From Candidatus Hydrogenedentota bacterium (GTDB lineage: Bacteria > Hydrogenedentota > Hydrogenedentia > Hydrogenedentales > CAILVY01), in the NCBI GenBank assembly GCA_903837785.1, contig CAILVY010000067.1:42492-106491 (forward strand): DNA of 64,000 nt. Direction: 5' to 3'. The translations under genes were made by a program, and so were the position numbers. Each line of letters begins with the position of its first letter. Position 1 is the stretch's first letter. Below are positions 35,416 to 45,671 of this stretch, piece after piece. The notes beneath the pieces were generated by a model, which was not told where the DNA came from, made no database searches, and was given only the letters and a program-made list of their open reading frames with translations.

Positions 35416-37992
35416 ATGCGATTATCCTCCCTGGCGCTTCTCTTCTCTTTCCTGCTGATTGGCGCGACAAGCGCGGCCCAGGTCCTGCCGCAGCCGGGGG
35501 AATGGCCGTGCCCACGGCGGAACGGCACACTCGACGGGCACAGCCCCGCACGCGGCAATATCACCGCGCCGAAGATCGGCTGGACTCTCCCCATTGGATC
35601 CCGGGAATGCCTGTTTGTTGCCGTGCCGAACGGCACGGAGGACTCGGCAGGATCGCCGGAGGAAGCGGCCGATGCCCGCTGGGGACTTGCCCCGCATATG
35701 GGCGAACTGGAGTGGAAACAGCAGCCGATTCCGACGGATGCGTTCCATGCCTATGCGGACGTGTTGCCGGATGCTCCGGGACTCGAAAAGTTCGAGGTAC
35801 GCCGCGAAGGGACCACGCTGTGCTTTGCCTGGCGGAACAACGCATGGGAACGGATCTGGGAAACCGAGCGGATGGACTACGGAAACACTGTGACCGCCAA
35901 TCCGATCGTCGGGGACTTCGACGCCGATGGGGCGCCCGAGCTGGCGATTCTTCCGTGGTACAACCTCGTGGTCATCGATGCCGTCAGCGGCAGGATCGAG
36001 GATATCTGCCGTTTCACGGAAGGCCGGAGTTACGGCTACTTCGGCGTGCATGACCTGGACAGCGACGGGAAACAGGAGTTCGTCGTCCAGGCGGATTTCG
36101 CGAAGCATGTGGACGTTCTCGGCTATCGCGACGGCAAACTCGCGATGCTTTGGCAGGAACCCATAGAGCTCGACATCTCGAATCCGCAGAAAATCCTGCG
36201 CGTCCATCCGCGCTGCGTGGCGGATATCGACGGCGACGGACGGCAGGAAGTGCTGATCAACCGCTACGACGGCGCGTGGCGCATTGAAGTCCGCGACGGC
36301 TTGAGTGGCGTGGCCAAGACGGAACTGCGCGACACGTTCTTCGCGGGCGTATGCGATGTGAACGCCGATCACGCGGAAGAGCTGTTGACGACGCGCACCG
36401 CGGGCGGCGGCGTGCCGGCATTCGGCCCCATCTCCGTGTACACATGGAGAGACGGCGGCTTGACGGCGCTGTGGGACCGCGCAGACGCCGGATGGCAAAC
36501 GTGGGAACCGCCACTGCCCGCGAACATCAACTCAGGCGCAACATACGGGCGTCGCACGGCCCTTGTGCGTGAAACCGGGCTGGGCGTGACAGCCGTCTTG
36601 CGGGAGAAGGGCGGCAATGCCCTGCGACTTGCCGTTTGGACCGCCAATGGCTTTGAATCGCGCGTCTCCGTCCAGGCGCCGTCCATCGAGGCCATGGCCG
36701 TGGACGCGGCCGGACAAATGCTGTGCCGAAGCGTCCTTCCTCCGGAGCAATCGCTGAACGTGCAACTTGCGGGCGCGTCTCTGCGCAGGCTCGGCGAGAG
36801 AAACCCCGGCGTCGCCCCGGCGCCGCCCGCCGTGGCCTGCGCGAAAGGCGAGGAACCGTTTCTCGTGGTGCAGGGCACCGGCGAAAGCCTGGCCGTGCTG
36901 CACCCGCCGCGCGAAGGCAAGCCTGCGGAAGTCCTGCGGCGCATCAACGGGCGCGGCCAGAGCACGACATGGCCGCAGGCTATCGGGCCCGTGATTGCGG
37001 ACCTCCATGGCGACGGTGGCCGCCAGATCGTGTACGCGGCTGCCGCACCGGGCGGATACGCGCGGCTCGTCGCCGAAGAATGGGATGGCCGCGAAGTGTG
37101 GCACCACGATTTCGAGGCGATTCCGGGCACGCCGCCCGTGTGGAACTCCGGCGGCATCGTCCTTTGGCAGACGGCCCACTTCACCTCCTCCGAAACGCAG
37201 GATGTGCTGATTACGATCCGGCGTTCCATGATGCACAGCGAGGAAACCGCGCTGCTCTCGGGTGCGGATGGGCGTGAACTGTGGCGGCGCATGCGGCAGA
37301 ACACGGAAATGCACAGCCGGGGCGTCGGTGGCACTCCGTTTGCCCTGGCGGACTTTGACGGCGACGGATTGGACGACATCGCGTCCTTTTACCCAAGCCT
37401 GTTCTATCTTCTCCAGGGGAACACCGGGAAGAATCTCCACGTGCAGAATGCCGTGTGGGATCCCGTGCCGGAGAAACCCGTTTACTATGGATTGCCGGTT
37501 GCGGGAGACTTTGAAGGGAACGGGAAGGCCAGTGTGATGATGGCGGGCGCGCCGATGACGGCGCTCATTCGCGCGGACGGCACGCTGGCGTGGTGGGACG
37601 CGCTGAGCAAATCGCCCACCGCGTTCGCCTTCGGCGATTTTGACGGAGACAAGAAGCCGGAGGTCCTTGGGTTTGGCTATGAAGACGGCATTCGCGGTTA
37701 CGACGCCGCAACCGGTCTTGTGAAGTGGCGCATGCCGCTGCCGTGGACCGGCACGCCCGCCGGCACGGCCAGCGGCGACATCAACACCGATGGCCGCGAT
37801 GAAGCCCTCGTCACTGCCGGAAATGTCTTGTATGGCTTCGGCATCGGCGAAGACGGTTCGCCAGGATTGTTGTGGCAAGTGGCGCTTTCGGCCACCGCGG
37901 GGCCTCCGGTCATCGTCCAATGCGCTCAGCCCGGCCGCGGCGCTGAAATCCTCGTCCTCGGCGCCGACGGCGTCCTGTATTCGGCGTCCTGA
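35416..37992 (+). CDS. Secreted FG-GAP/VCBS (beta-propeller-like) repeat protein
   Basis: Signal peptide; repeats GDFDADGAPELAILPWYN, HDLDSDGKQEFVVQADF, ADIDGDGRQEVLINRYDG, ADFDGDGLDDIASFYPS, GDFDGDKKPEVLGFGYEDG, GDINTDGRDEALVTAGN. Confidence 0.9.
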   Translation: MRLSSLALLFSFLLIGATSAAQVLPQPGEWPCPRRNGTLDGHSPARGNITAPKIGWTLPIGSRECLFVAVPNGTEDSAGSPEEAADARWGLAPHMGELEWKQQPIPTDAFHAYADVLPDAPGLEKFEVRREGTTLCFAWRNNAWERIWETERMDYGNTVTANPIVGDFDADGAPELAILPWYNLVVIDAVSGRIEDICRFTEGRSYGYFGVHDLDSDGKQEFVVQADFAKHVDVLGYRDGKLAMLWQEPIELDISNPQKILRVHPRCVADIDGDGRQEVLINRYDGAWRIEVRDGLSGVAKTELRDTFFAGVCDVNADHAEELLTTRTAGGGVPAFGPISVYTWRDGGLTALWDRADAGWQTWEPPLPANINSGATYGRRTALVRETGLGVTAVLREKGGNALRLAVWTANGFESRVSVQAPSIEAMAVDAAGQMLCRSVLPPEQSLNVQLAGASLRRLGERNPGVAPAPPAVACAKGEEPFLVVQGTGESLAVLHPPREGKPAEVLRRINGRGQSTTWPQAIGPVIADLHGDGGRQIVYAAAAPGGYARLVAEEWDGREVWHHDFEAIPGTPPVWNSGGIVLWQTAHFTSSETQDVLITIRRSMMHSEETALLSGADGRELWRRMRQNTEMHSRGVGGTPFALADFDGDGLDDIASFYPSLFYLLQGNTGKNLHVQNAVWDPVPEKPVYYGLPVAGDFEGNGKASVMMAGAPMTALIRADGTLAWWDALSKSPTAFAFGDFDGDKKPEVLGFGYEDGIRGYDAATGLVKWRMPLPWTGTPAGTASGDINTDGRDEALVTAGNVLYGFGIGEDGSPGLLWQVALSATAGPPVIVQCAQPGRGAEILVLGADGVLYSAS

Positions 37993-38087
37993 GCATTCGG
38001 CGCGATTCCTTCCGGGCGAACTCAAAGATGCATTGCCGCGATGCATGTTTTATGATTCCCGGCGGGAAGCCGAGGAGGGAGCGGACA

Positions 38088-40085
38088 ATGGCGGCACGAT
38101 ACGTGCTCCGGATGCAGTTTGGCCCGCATGAAGACAGCCGAACGATCCGCGATCAGATCATGGATGTCTGCCGGAAGGGCAAGGCGGACGAGGTCATCTT
38201 TTTCGCGTTCGCCGAGGAACAGAATGACGGGCATGACCCGCTCGAACGCATCAAGGCCTGGATGGCGGCAATCCGCCCGTGGAAACGGACCCTCGAAGCC
38301 CGGGGGGTGGCCGTCAGCCTGAATCCATGGCATTCGCTGCTGCACTGCGACCGGGGACGCCAGCTCAAGGCGGATCAGCGCTGGCAGACGATGATGGACT
38401 GGCGCGGCCGCGCGGCGGCGGCGGTCGTATGTCCGCTGGATCCGGGCTGGCGCGCGTACTATGCGGAAGCGATGCGGCTCTTCGCCGCGGAACGTTTCCG
38501 CGTGATCTGGGTGGACGATGACATCCGCTATCACAATCATGAGCCGCTGGACTGGGGCGGCTGCTGGTGCCCGCTGCACGTCGAAGCCTTTAACGTCCGC
38601 GCGGACGTGGATGCCTCCCGCGAAGACATTGTGCGCAACGTGCTTCGTCCGGGATCGCCGCATCCCTGGCGCGGACAGTGGTTCGACCTCTGGGACGAGC
38701 AGCACTGTGAACTCCTGGCGTCATGGCGCGAGATCGCCGAGGCCGGCGGCGCGCGCCTGGGACTCATGTCGAGCCATCCGGAGACGCACGCGGCCGAAGG
38801 CCGGCGGTGGGCGGCGTGGTGGACTGCGCTCTCCAGTCAGCCGCCGAACGTGCACCGGCCGCATTTCTGGGGCTACTCGGACGCGGGCCCCGAGATGCTG
38901 ATTCACGGCATCAGCCTGATGCAGGAAAACCGGCTCGTTCAACCGGAGGCCGTGGAGAGCATTCCCGAAATCGAAAACTTCCCGTACGGGCCATGGAATA
39001 AATCGTTTCGCCAGACCACCGCACAGATGGCGCTGGCGCAGGTCTTCGCCTCGGACGGGCTCGCGATCAGCCTCTACGATTTCATGGGCAATTCGCCGGC
39101 CGATGAGCCGGAACGCCCGAAGTACCTGGCCCGCGTGAAGCCGATGCTCGCCTGGATAGGCGGACAGTTCAGCCGCGCGATGCAGCCCGCCGGCGTGGGC
39201 GTGCCCTGGCATCCGGATATGTCGCGCGCGCTGCGCACCAGCGGCCGCCTGGATTGGGCCGCGCTCGAAGTGAACACCCGCGGATGGGATCAGTGGCTCG
39301 CGCCGTTCGGCTTCGCCTACAGCAAGTCGCCGCAGCCCTATGTGAACGCATTGTCCGGGGCCATGGCCTGGACTTTCCGTGACGAGGAACTGCGCGACTG
39401 GCTTTCGCGCGGACTCCTGATCGATGGCCCTGCCGCGGCCATCCTCGTGGAGCGCGGCTTTGGCGAATACATCGGCCTCGACCACCCGCGCTTCATCACG
39501 CAGGAGGACGTGTTGTTCAGCATGGAAGAGTGCTTCGGCCCCGATTTTGCCCTTCGGCCCGGCGCACAGATGTCGCTCAACGCCGGAAAGCCATACAAGG
39601 ACCGGCTGCTGCAGGCCAGCCTCCGCGAAGGAACCCGCGTGATCAGCATGCTGCGCAGCCCGTCGCAGGCCGCGCTCGGCCATGGCGCGGTCCTCTTCGA
39701 GAACAGCCTTGGCGGACGCGTCGCCGTGATGCCCTGGGACGCCACCGCCGGCACGAATCTCTGCACGCAGCGCCAGGCGCAGATCAGCCGCGTGCTGCTC
39801 TGGCTCAGCCGCGGCATTCCCACGGGTTCCGTCGAGGGCGGCGCGTGGCTCGTGCCGCAGTTCTTCACGGACGGGACGGCGTGGCGCGGCGTTGTGTGGA
39901 ACGTCAGTCCGGACGCTTGTTCCAGCTTCACGGTTTCACCGCCCGAAGGCATGGGCCCCGTTGCCCGTGCCGTGCTCTGCACTACGGAAGGCCGACGGCT
40001 CGACGCCGAAGTCGAGGGCCATTCCATAACCCTCCCCAAGCGCATGCATCAGTGGGAACTCGTCGTCCTGAATCCCAGCGAGTGA
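38088..40085 (+). CDS. Hypothetical protein, possible glycosidase-like TIM-barrel enzyme
   Basis: MAARYVLRMQFGPHEDSRTIRDQIMDVCRKGKADEVIFFAFAEEQNDGHDPLERIKAWMAAIRPWKRTLEARGVAVSLNPWHSLLHCDRGRQL...FRVIWVDDDIRYHNHEPLDWGGCWCPLHVEAFN. No confident family. Confidence 0.65.
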   Translation: MAARYVLRMQFGPHEDSRTIRDQIMDVCRKGKADEVIFFAFAEEQNDGHDPLERIKAWMAAIRPWKRTLEARGVAVSLNPWHSLLHCDRGRQLKADQRWQTMMDWRGRAAAAVVCPLDPGWRAYYAEAMRLFAAERFRVIWVDDDIRYHNHEPLDWGGCWCPLHVEAFNVRADVDASREDIVRNVLRPGSPHPWRGQWFDLWDEQHCELLASWREIAEAGGARLGLMSSHPETHAAEGRRWAAWWTALSSQPPNVHRPHFWGYSDAGPEMLIHGISLMQENRLVQPEAVESIPEIENFPYGPWNKSFRQTTAQMALAQVFASDGLAISLYDFMGNSPADEPERPKYLARVKPMLAWIGGQFSRAMQPAGVGVPWHPDMSRALRTSGRLDWAALEVNTRGWDQWLAPFGFAYSKSPQPYVNALSGAMAWTFRDEELRDWLSRGLLIDGPAAAILVERGFGEYIGLDHPRFITQEDVLFSMEECFGPDFALRPGAQMSLNAGKPYKDRLLQASLREGTRVISMLRSPSQAALGHGAVLFENSLGGRVAVMPWDATAGTNLCTQRQAQISRVLLWLSRGIPTGSVEGGAWLVPQFFTDGTAWRGVVWNVSPDACSSFTVSPPEGMGPVARAVLCTTEGRRLDAEVEGHSITLPKRMHQWELVVLNPSE

Positions 40086-40143
40086 ACGGCGATATTCGGG
40101 CCGACTGGGTGTCTTGAGCCCTTTGGGAGGAGGGGCCGCGCAA

Positions 40144-42291
40144 TCACCACTCGGCCGGGGTGCTGAAATCGAGTTCGACGGGGGTGCTGCCGCTTTGGGG
40201 TGCCCAGACTTTCGGAGGGGCGGTGCCGGTGATGTAGGCCTCCTTGTAGTCGCCGCCTTCGACGCCGCTGAGCCGCTCGATATTGAAGAACGTGATGCCG
40301 TAGGGGACGTCGAAGTCGCGGATGGGGAGCCCTTCTTCGGCGGCGAGCATGAAGTTCGTCCAGATGGGCGCGGCGAGGGTTCCTCCGGTGAATTCCCGGC
40401 CGTGGCCGAGGGAGCGGTTGTCGCTGTAGCCCAGCCAGACGACGCAGGTGAAATCGGCGGTGAATCCGCAGAACCAGATGTTCCTGCTTTCGTTTGTGGT
40501 CCCGGTCTTCCCGCCGCGGGGCCGTCCGAGGACTTTCGTGCGGTGGCCGGTGGGGTAATAGCCGCGTTTCGCGTCGGGTTCGCAGACGCCCTGGAGCATG
40601 TGGGCGACGACGTAAGCCACTTTCGCGTCGAGCGCCTGCTCGCGCTTCACGAAGGCGTTGTAGTCGTAGCGCGAGAGCCCGTCCCGGTTCCTGATCTCCG
40701 TGATCATCACGGGATCGTTGCGGACGCCGCCGTTGGCGAAGCAGGAATACGCGACGCATTGATCGAGGATCGTGACAGTGGGCGAACCGAGCGCCAGCGT
40801 CAGCCCGACGGAGTCGTCAATCGGCGTCGTGATGCCGCAACGCTGCAAGTACGACCGGACGAGCGGCATGCCGAGTTGATCCACGAGCTTGACGGAGACA
40901 ATGTTGACGGATTGTTCGAGGGCCTGCCGCAGCGAGATCGGGCCCGAGAATTTCCCGCTGAAGTTCTGGGGAGCCCACGGCTTGCCGCTGCCCGAGGCGA
41001 ACTGTATCGGCTCGTCCACGATAACCGTGGAGGGGGTATAGCCCGCGGCGATGGCGGCCGCCCACACGAAGGGCTTGACGCTCGAACCGGGTTGCCGCCG
41101 GGCCTGCGTGGCGTTGTTGAACTTCTCCTTGGCGAAGTCGCGTCCGCCAACCATGGCGCGGACAAAGCCCTGATAAGGCGCGCGGTTGTCGATGCAGACG
41201 AGCGCGCCCGCCACCGGCACGAACTCGTCGAGTTTCCCGGCTTTCTCGAGGGCGTCGCGTTTCTTCTTGTCGAACTCGTCCTGGGCGGTGAAGAGGGCGG
41301 TTTCCGCGGCGCGCTGCATGCGCATGTCGAGCGTCGTCTGGATCTCGAGGCCATCCTCGAAGACCTCATTCTGCTGATACTTCGACAGGACGAAGCGCCG
41401 GATCTCCTCGACGAAGTAGGGCGCCTTGTTCTGCGTGAAGATGCCTTTCCTGGCAGCTTTGAGTTCTTCGCGCTTCTCGGGGGTAAGCAAGCCGGCAGCG
41501 AGATCCTCGGCGAGGGCGGCCTCGCATTGCGATTGGGTGATGAATCCGTTATCAAGCATCTGGCGCAGCACGATGTCCCGGCGGCCTTTGGCATTGTCGA
41601 AATTCCGGAACGGCTCGTTGCGATTGGGCGTGCGCGCGAGCCCCGCGATCATGGCGCATTCACTCAAGGTCAGTTCGCGGCAGGTCTTGCCGAAGTACTG
41701 ATGCGCGGCCGCTTCGACGCCCCACGCGCTGATCCCCAGCGGAATCAGGTTGAGGTACAACTCGAGGATCTCGTCTTTCGTAAAGCGCTGCTCGACCTGG
41801 AGCGAGACGACGGCCTCCCGGATCTTGCGCTGCATCGAATCCTCTTTCCCCACGCCGAGCGACGGAACATTGCGGACCAGTTGCTGCGTGATGCCGCTGC
41901 CGCCGCGTTTCTTGCCCTGAAGCGTGGAGATCGCCGCGCTGATGATGGCCTCGGGCCGGACGCCCTTGTGCTCATAGAACTTGTCGTCTTCCGTGGCAAT
42001 GAAGGCCTTCTGCAGGAACAGCGGCATTTGATTGAGGGCGATGACTTCGCGGCGCTCCGTCGTGAACTCTCCCAGGAGTTCGCCGTCGGCCGAATACACT
42101 TTGCTCCCGATCTTCGGGCGGTAGCTCTCGAGCGCGGCGATTGTGTTCCGGGCGTCTTCGATCACCCAGACAAAGATTCCCAGGCCCGCCCCCCAGAGCG
42201 CCCCGGCCACGAGCACCACGAGAAAGAACAGCCCGCCGCAGCCTCGGCGGCGCGGCGAAACATCATCGGAATTTTCCAGGTCCGGGGACAT
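40144..42291 (-). CDS. Penicillin-binding protein 1A-type transglycosylase/transpeptidase
   Basis: FIATEDDKFYEHKGVRPEAIISAAISTLQGKKRGGSGITQQLVRN (GT51) and RRQPGSSVKPFVWAAAIAAGYTPSTVIVDEP (SxxK), GKTGTTNESRNIWFCGFT (KTG). Confidence 0.96.
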   Translation of the reverse strand: MSPDLENSDDVSPRRRGCGGLFFLVVLVAGALWGAGLGIFVWVIEDARNTIAALESYRPKIGSKVYSADGELLGEFTTERREVIALNQMPLFLQKAFIATEDDKFYEHKGVRPEAIISAAISTLQGKKRGGSGITQQLVRNVPSLGVGKEDSMQRKIREAVVSLQVEQRFTKDEILELYLNLIPLGISAWGVEAAAHQYFGKTCRELTLSECAMIAGLARTPNRNEPFRNFDNAKGRRDIVLRQMLDNGFITQSQCEAALAEDLAAGLLTPEKREELKAARKGIFTQNKAPYFVEEIRRFVLSKYQQNEVFEDGLEIQTTLDMRMQRAAETALFTAQDEFDKKKRDALEKAGKLDEFVPVAGALVCIDNRAPYQGFVRAMVGGRDFAKEKFNNATQARRQPGSSVKPFVWAAAIAAGYTPSTVIVDEPIQFASGSGKPWAPQNFSGKFSGPISLRQALEQSVNIVSVKLVDQLGMPLVRSYLQRCGITTPIDDSVGLTLALGSPTVTILDQCVAYSCFANGGVRNDPVMITEIRNRDGLSRYDYNAFVKREQALDAKVAYVVAHMLQGVCEPDAKRGYYPTGHRTKVLGRPRGGKTGTTNESRNIWFCGFTADFTCVVWLGYSDNRSLGHGREFTGGTLAAPIWTNFMLAAEEGLPIRDFDVPYGITFFNIERLSGVEGGDYKEAYITGTAPPKVWAPQSGSTPVELDFSTPAEW

Positions 42292-42363
42292 ACGAAACAG
42301 AAGGTTCCTGCGGGGAAAGTTGCATGCTTCTAGGAAGATGATACCCGAAAGGCGGGAAACGAT

Positions 42364-42753
42364 TCATTTTCGCTCAAACACGCTGCGCAGCGGGATGCGC
42401 CAGACCCCCGCGAAGAGCGCCGTCTGGACCGCCAGCGCGCCCGCCGCGTCCGTAATCCAATCGATGGGGTCGCAGGAGCGGTTGGGCACGAAATACTGAT
42501 GGATCTCGTCGCTCAGGCCATAGGCAATGCAGAAGGCGACGGGCACGAAGAAATGGACCGAGGGCCGCCACGCGCGGTCCGAATAGTGCATGCCCGCGGA
42601 AATCAGGGCGGCGAGCCCGCCGTAAAGCATGCCGTGGGCGAACTTGTCCCAGCCCGGAAAGAGATAGCGGGTGGGCACGTTCACCGGTTGCGAGGACATC
42701 CAGAAGATGGCCCCGCAGTAGAGGGCGGTCAGCACATAATAACGTCCCTTCAC
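42364..42753 (-). CDS. VanZ-like family membrane protein
   Basis: GTG start at 42753: MKGRYYVLTALYCGAIFWMSSQPVNVPTRYLFPGWDKFAHGMLYGGLAALISAG...VAFCIAYGLSDEIHQYFVPNRSCDPIDWITDAAGALAV. The rest of the 487-aa track ORF is antisense to the ABC ATPase. Confidence 0.85.
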   Translation of the reverse strand: MKGRYYVLTALYCGAIFWMSSQPVNVPTRYLFPGWDKFAHGMLYGGLAALISAGMHYSDRAWRPSVHFFVPVAFCIAYGLSDEIHQYFVPNRSCDPIDWITDAAGALAVQTALFAGVWRIPLRSVFERK

Positions 42754-42840
42754 GAAAAACTTCCTTTGCGTTCTCGGGAGAATCTCCGGCCTCCGCACAG
42801 CATACGCGAAACACCCGGCGCACTGCACGGCGGGCGGCGT

Positions 42841-42869
42841 TTGCGGCGCATGGCGACTTCCGTTATAGA
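42841..42869 (+). promoter_or_regulatory. Possible sigma70 promoter for the ABC transporter operon
   Basis: TTGCGG (42841), 17-nt spacer, TATAGA (42864-42869), about 35 nt before the ATG at 42904. Confidence 0.4.
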
Positions 42870-42903
42870 ATGCGGGAGTGCCAACGTGAGGGAGACCCGG
42901 TTC

Positions 42904-43836
42904 ATGGATGCGATTGTGACGCAGGGCTTGTCCAAAGTGTACAAGGGGATTGGCAAGCAGGCCGTTCATTCGCTGACCGCCCTTGACCTCATGGTGCGCG
43001 AAAAAGAAATCTTCGGGTTCCTCGGGCGGAACGGCGCGGGCAAGACCACCACGATCAAGATCTTGTGCAGTTTGCTGCAGCCCGCATCGGGGGAGGCCTT
43101 CCTCTTCGGCGAGAACATCCGCGCGCGTGCGACGCGCCGGCTCGCGGGCTATCTCCCGGAGCAACCGTACTTCTACGAGTACCTCACGCCGAAAGAGACG
43201 TTGGACTTCTACGGGAAGCTTCGCGGGCTGAACGCGGCCGAGCGGGCCGGGGAATGGGAGCAGCTCTCCGGCATGCTTGACCTGCGCGCGATCGGCAATG
43301 ACCGGATCAAGGGCTTCTCCAAAGGCATGCGGCAGCGCGTCGGTTTCGCCGTCGCGCTCGTGGGCAATCCGCCGCTCCTGATCCTGGATGAGCCGATGAG
43401 CGGCCTCGACCCGATTGGACGCCGGATGATTCGCGAGCTGATTGTGCAGCAGCGCGACTTGGGCAAGACGATCTTCTTCAGTTCGCACGTGCTCAGCGAC
43501 GTCGAACAGATCTGCGATCGCGTGGGCATTCTCGTCAAGGGGCGATTGACGCAGCAGGGGCGCATCGACGAATTGCTCGCGGGCCAGACCCCCCAGGTCG
43601 AAGTTACCGCCGAGCGGGTGCTGCCCGGCACGGCAGCGCTGCTCCGGGCAAAGGCGGATCAGCATCGCCGGCTCGAGGAGCGCGACATCTTCCTGTTTCC
43701 CGATGCGGAATCGGCGAACGGCGCAGTGAAGGCGATTCAGGAGGGCGGGGGCCGCCTGCTCGAATTCAGCCCGGTCCAGGAAACGCTCGAAGACTACTTC
43801 CTGCGCGAGCAGGCGCACGGGGAGCACGCGGCATGA
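42904..43836 (+). CDS. ABC transporter ATP-binding protein
   Basis: GFLGRNGAGKTTTIKILCSLLQP (Walker A), GFSKGMRQRVGFAVALVGNPPLLILDEPMSGLDPIGRR (signature and Walker B). Confidence 0.96.
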   Translation: MDAIVTQGLSKVYKGIGKQAVHSLTALDLMVREKEIFGFLGRNGAGKTTTIKILCSLLQPASGEAFLFGENIRARATRRLAGYLPEQPYFYEYLTPKETLDFYGKLRGLNAAERAGEWEQLSGMLDLRAIGNDRIKGFSKGMRQRVGFAVALVGNPPLLILDEPMSGLDPIGRRMIRELIVQQRDLGKTIFFSSHVLSDVEQICDRVGILVKGRLTQQGRIDELLAGQTPQVEVTAERVLPGTAALLRAKADQHRRLEERDIFLFPDAESANGAVKAIQEGGGRLLEFSPVQETLEDYFLREQAHGEHAA

Positions 43837-44594
43837 GGATACTCACAATAGCGCAGAACACGTTTCGCGAGGCGGTGCGCGACAAGGTCCTCTACGTGTT
43901 GCTCTTCTTCGCTGCGGTCACGATACTCGGCTCGAAGGCCCTGGGCTGGATCAGCATCGGCCAGGACATCAAGATCGTCAAGGACATCTCGCTGGCCGCC
44001 ACGTCCGTCTTTGGCGTGCTGATTGCCATCTTCGTCGGAACGAGTCTCGTCTATAAGGAGATCGACAAGCGGACGCTCTACACGATTCTCTCGCAGCCCA
44101 TGCACCGCTACGAGTTCATTCTCGGCAAGTATCTCGGCCTGATGGCCCTGATTGTCGCGGCCACGCTGATCATGACGGGAGTCTCCGCGGGCTATGTGCT
44201 GCTGCTCGGCGGCACGTTGGATGCGGTCTACTTCCTCGCGGTTCTGCTCATCTTCTGGAAGCTGCTGCTCGTCACCGCCTTTGCCGTGCTCATGTCCTCC
44301 ATGAGTTCGCCCATCCTCGGCGCGATAATTGTCTTCTCCGCCTATCTCTTCGGCCATGCCACGGGCGTGTTCCGCGATCTGCCGCCGCAGTTTGACGGGA
44401 CCTGGGCGAAGACGCTCCTGGAAGCGGCTTACTATGTGATTCCGAATCTCAGCAATTTCGACCTCCGCGCGGAGGCGGCCAACGGCGTCCCCATCGCCCC
44501 CGCCTATGTACTGTGGGCGATGGGATACGGCGCGGCCTACACAATCGTGCTGCTGATTCTTGCTGCCCTGGCCTTTGAAAACAAGGACGTGTGA
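43833..44594 (+). CDS. ABC-2-type transporter permease
   Basis: MRILTIAQNTFREAVRDKVLYVLLFFAAVTILGSKALGW...VYKEIDKRTLYTILSQPMHRYEFILGKYLGLM; several TMs; ATGA overlap with the ATPase. Confidence 0.92.
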   Translation: MRILTIAQNTFREAVRDKVLYVLLFFAAVTILGSKALGWISIGQDIKIVKDISLAATSVFGVLIAIFVGTSLVYKEIDKRTLYTILSQPMHRYEFILGKYLGLMALIVAATLIMTGVSAGYVLLLGGTLDAVYFLAVLLIFWKLLLVTAFAVLMSSMSSPILGAIIVFSAYLFGHATGVFRDLPPQFDGTWAKTLLEAAYYVIPNLSNFDLRAEAANGVPIAPAYVLWAMGYGAAYTIVLLILAALAFENKDV

Positions 44595-44595
44595 A

Positions 44596-45630
44596 ATGCA
44601 CGGCCTGATTCGCAAACGATGGCTGCTGGGCTTGCCCCTGGCCGCCTGCATCTTTGCCGCGGCGATCTACTCGCAGGACCGGCTCGACGCCGCGCGCGCG
44701 AAGGATTTCAAGAGCGATTTGCTCTACTTGCCCAACGCCAAGCTGCTGCATCACTTCACCGGCGGCATGGACAGTATCGTGGCCGACCTGCTCTGGCTGC
44801 AATGCGTGCAATACGTCGCGAAGGAAAACCGGGGCGACCGCGCGTTCACCTGGCTCGATCAGATGCTCGAAACGATCATCGCGCTCGACCCGCACTTTAC
44901 GGATGCGTATCGCTACGGCGCGATCTTCCTGTCGGCCTTGAAGGCCGAAGACGATGCCAGCCTCGAACTGCTGGACCGGGGCATCGTGAAGAATCCCGAG
45001 GCCTGGGACCTGTCCTACGAGGCGGCCATGATCTACCTCGTCAACCGCAAGGACCAGCCGGATTCCGCCCGGCGCGCGGCGGCCTATCTTGCCTTGAGCG
45101 CGGCCACCGGGCGGGCGCCCGGCATCGTCATGCAACTGGCCGCGAAGCTTCAGGGGCAGTACAACCTCGTGGACATTGAACGGGACATGTGGGAAAACCT
45201 GGCGCGCAGCAGCGACAAACTGCTGCGGGACCTGGCCACGCGCAAGCTGCAGGAACTCGAACTGCGGGAAGTGTGCAGCATCCTCAATCGGCGCATGGAA
45301 CAGTTCCTCCAAATGAGCGGTCGCCGTGCTACGAACCTCGAGGAATTGGCGCAAGCCCGGCTGATTCAGGCGGTTCCGCCCGATCCGTTGGGCGGGCGCT
45401 TTTTCATCGACGCCGACGGACAGGTGCAAAGCACCACCCTGCTCGACACGGCCAAGCAGCAGGGCCTCACTATCCTGCGCAACGGCCTCGACAAGTACAA
45501 GGAACAGCACGGGGGATGGCCGCCGGTGCTCGAAGACCTCGTGAAGTCAGGGCCACTCACGCAGCTTCCCGATCACCCGTACAAGGGACAGGCCTGGCGC
45601 TACAAGCCCGAAACGGGGGAGGTGGAGTGA
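44596..45630 (+). CDS. TPR-like/secreted hypothetical protein in the ABC operon
   Basis: One N-terminal TM/signal, ALDPHFTDAYRYGAIFLSALKAEDDASLELLDRGIVKNPEAWDLSYEAAMIYLVNRKDQPDSARRAAAYLALSAATG; C-terminal DPLGGRFFIDADGQVQS and HPYKGQAWRYKPETGEV. Confidence 0.8.
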   Translation: MHGLIRKRWLLGLPLAACIFAAAIYSQDRLDAARAKDFKSDLLYLPNAKLLHHFTGGMDSIVADLLWLQCVQYVAKENRGDRAFTWLDQMLETIIALDPHFTDAYRYGAIFLSALKAEDDASLELLDRGIVKNPEAWDLSYEAAMIYLVNRKDQPDSARRAAAYLALSAATGRAPGIVMQLAAKLQGQYNLVDIERDMWENLARSSDKLLRDLATRKLQELELREVCSILNRRMEQFLQMSGRRATNLEELAQARLIQAVPPDPLGGRFFIDADGQVQSTTLLDTAKQQGLTILRNGLDKYKEQHGGWPPVLEDLVKSGPLTQLPDHPYKGQAWRYKPETGEVE

Positions 45631-45671
45631 GCCCATTCGAGCGGGCGGAGCGGCCTGCCACGAGTGGAAAC

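Noticed and set aside
40114-42333. 739-aa plus-strand ORF
   Set aside because: Exact antisense of the PBP1A gene.
42754-43827. N-terminal 358 aa of the track ORF 42364..43827
   Set aside because: Antisense to the ABC ATPase; only the VanZ-like C-terminal part from GTG 42753 is credible.
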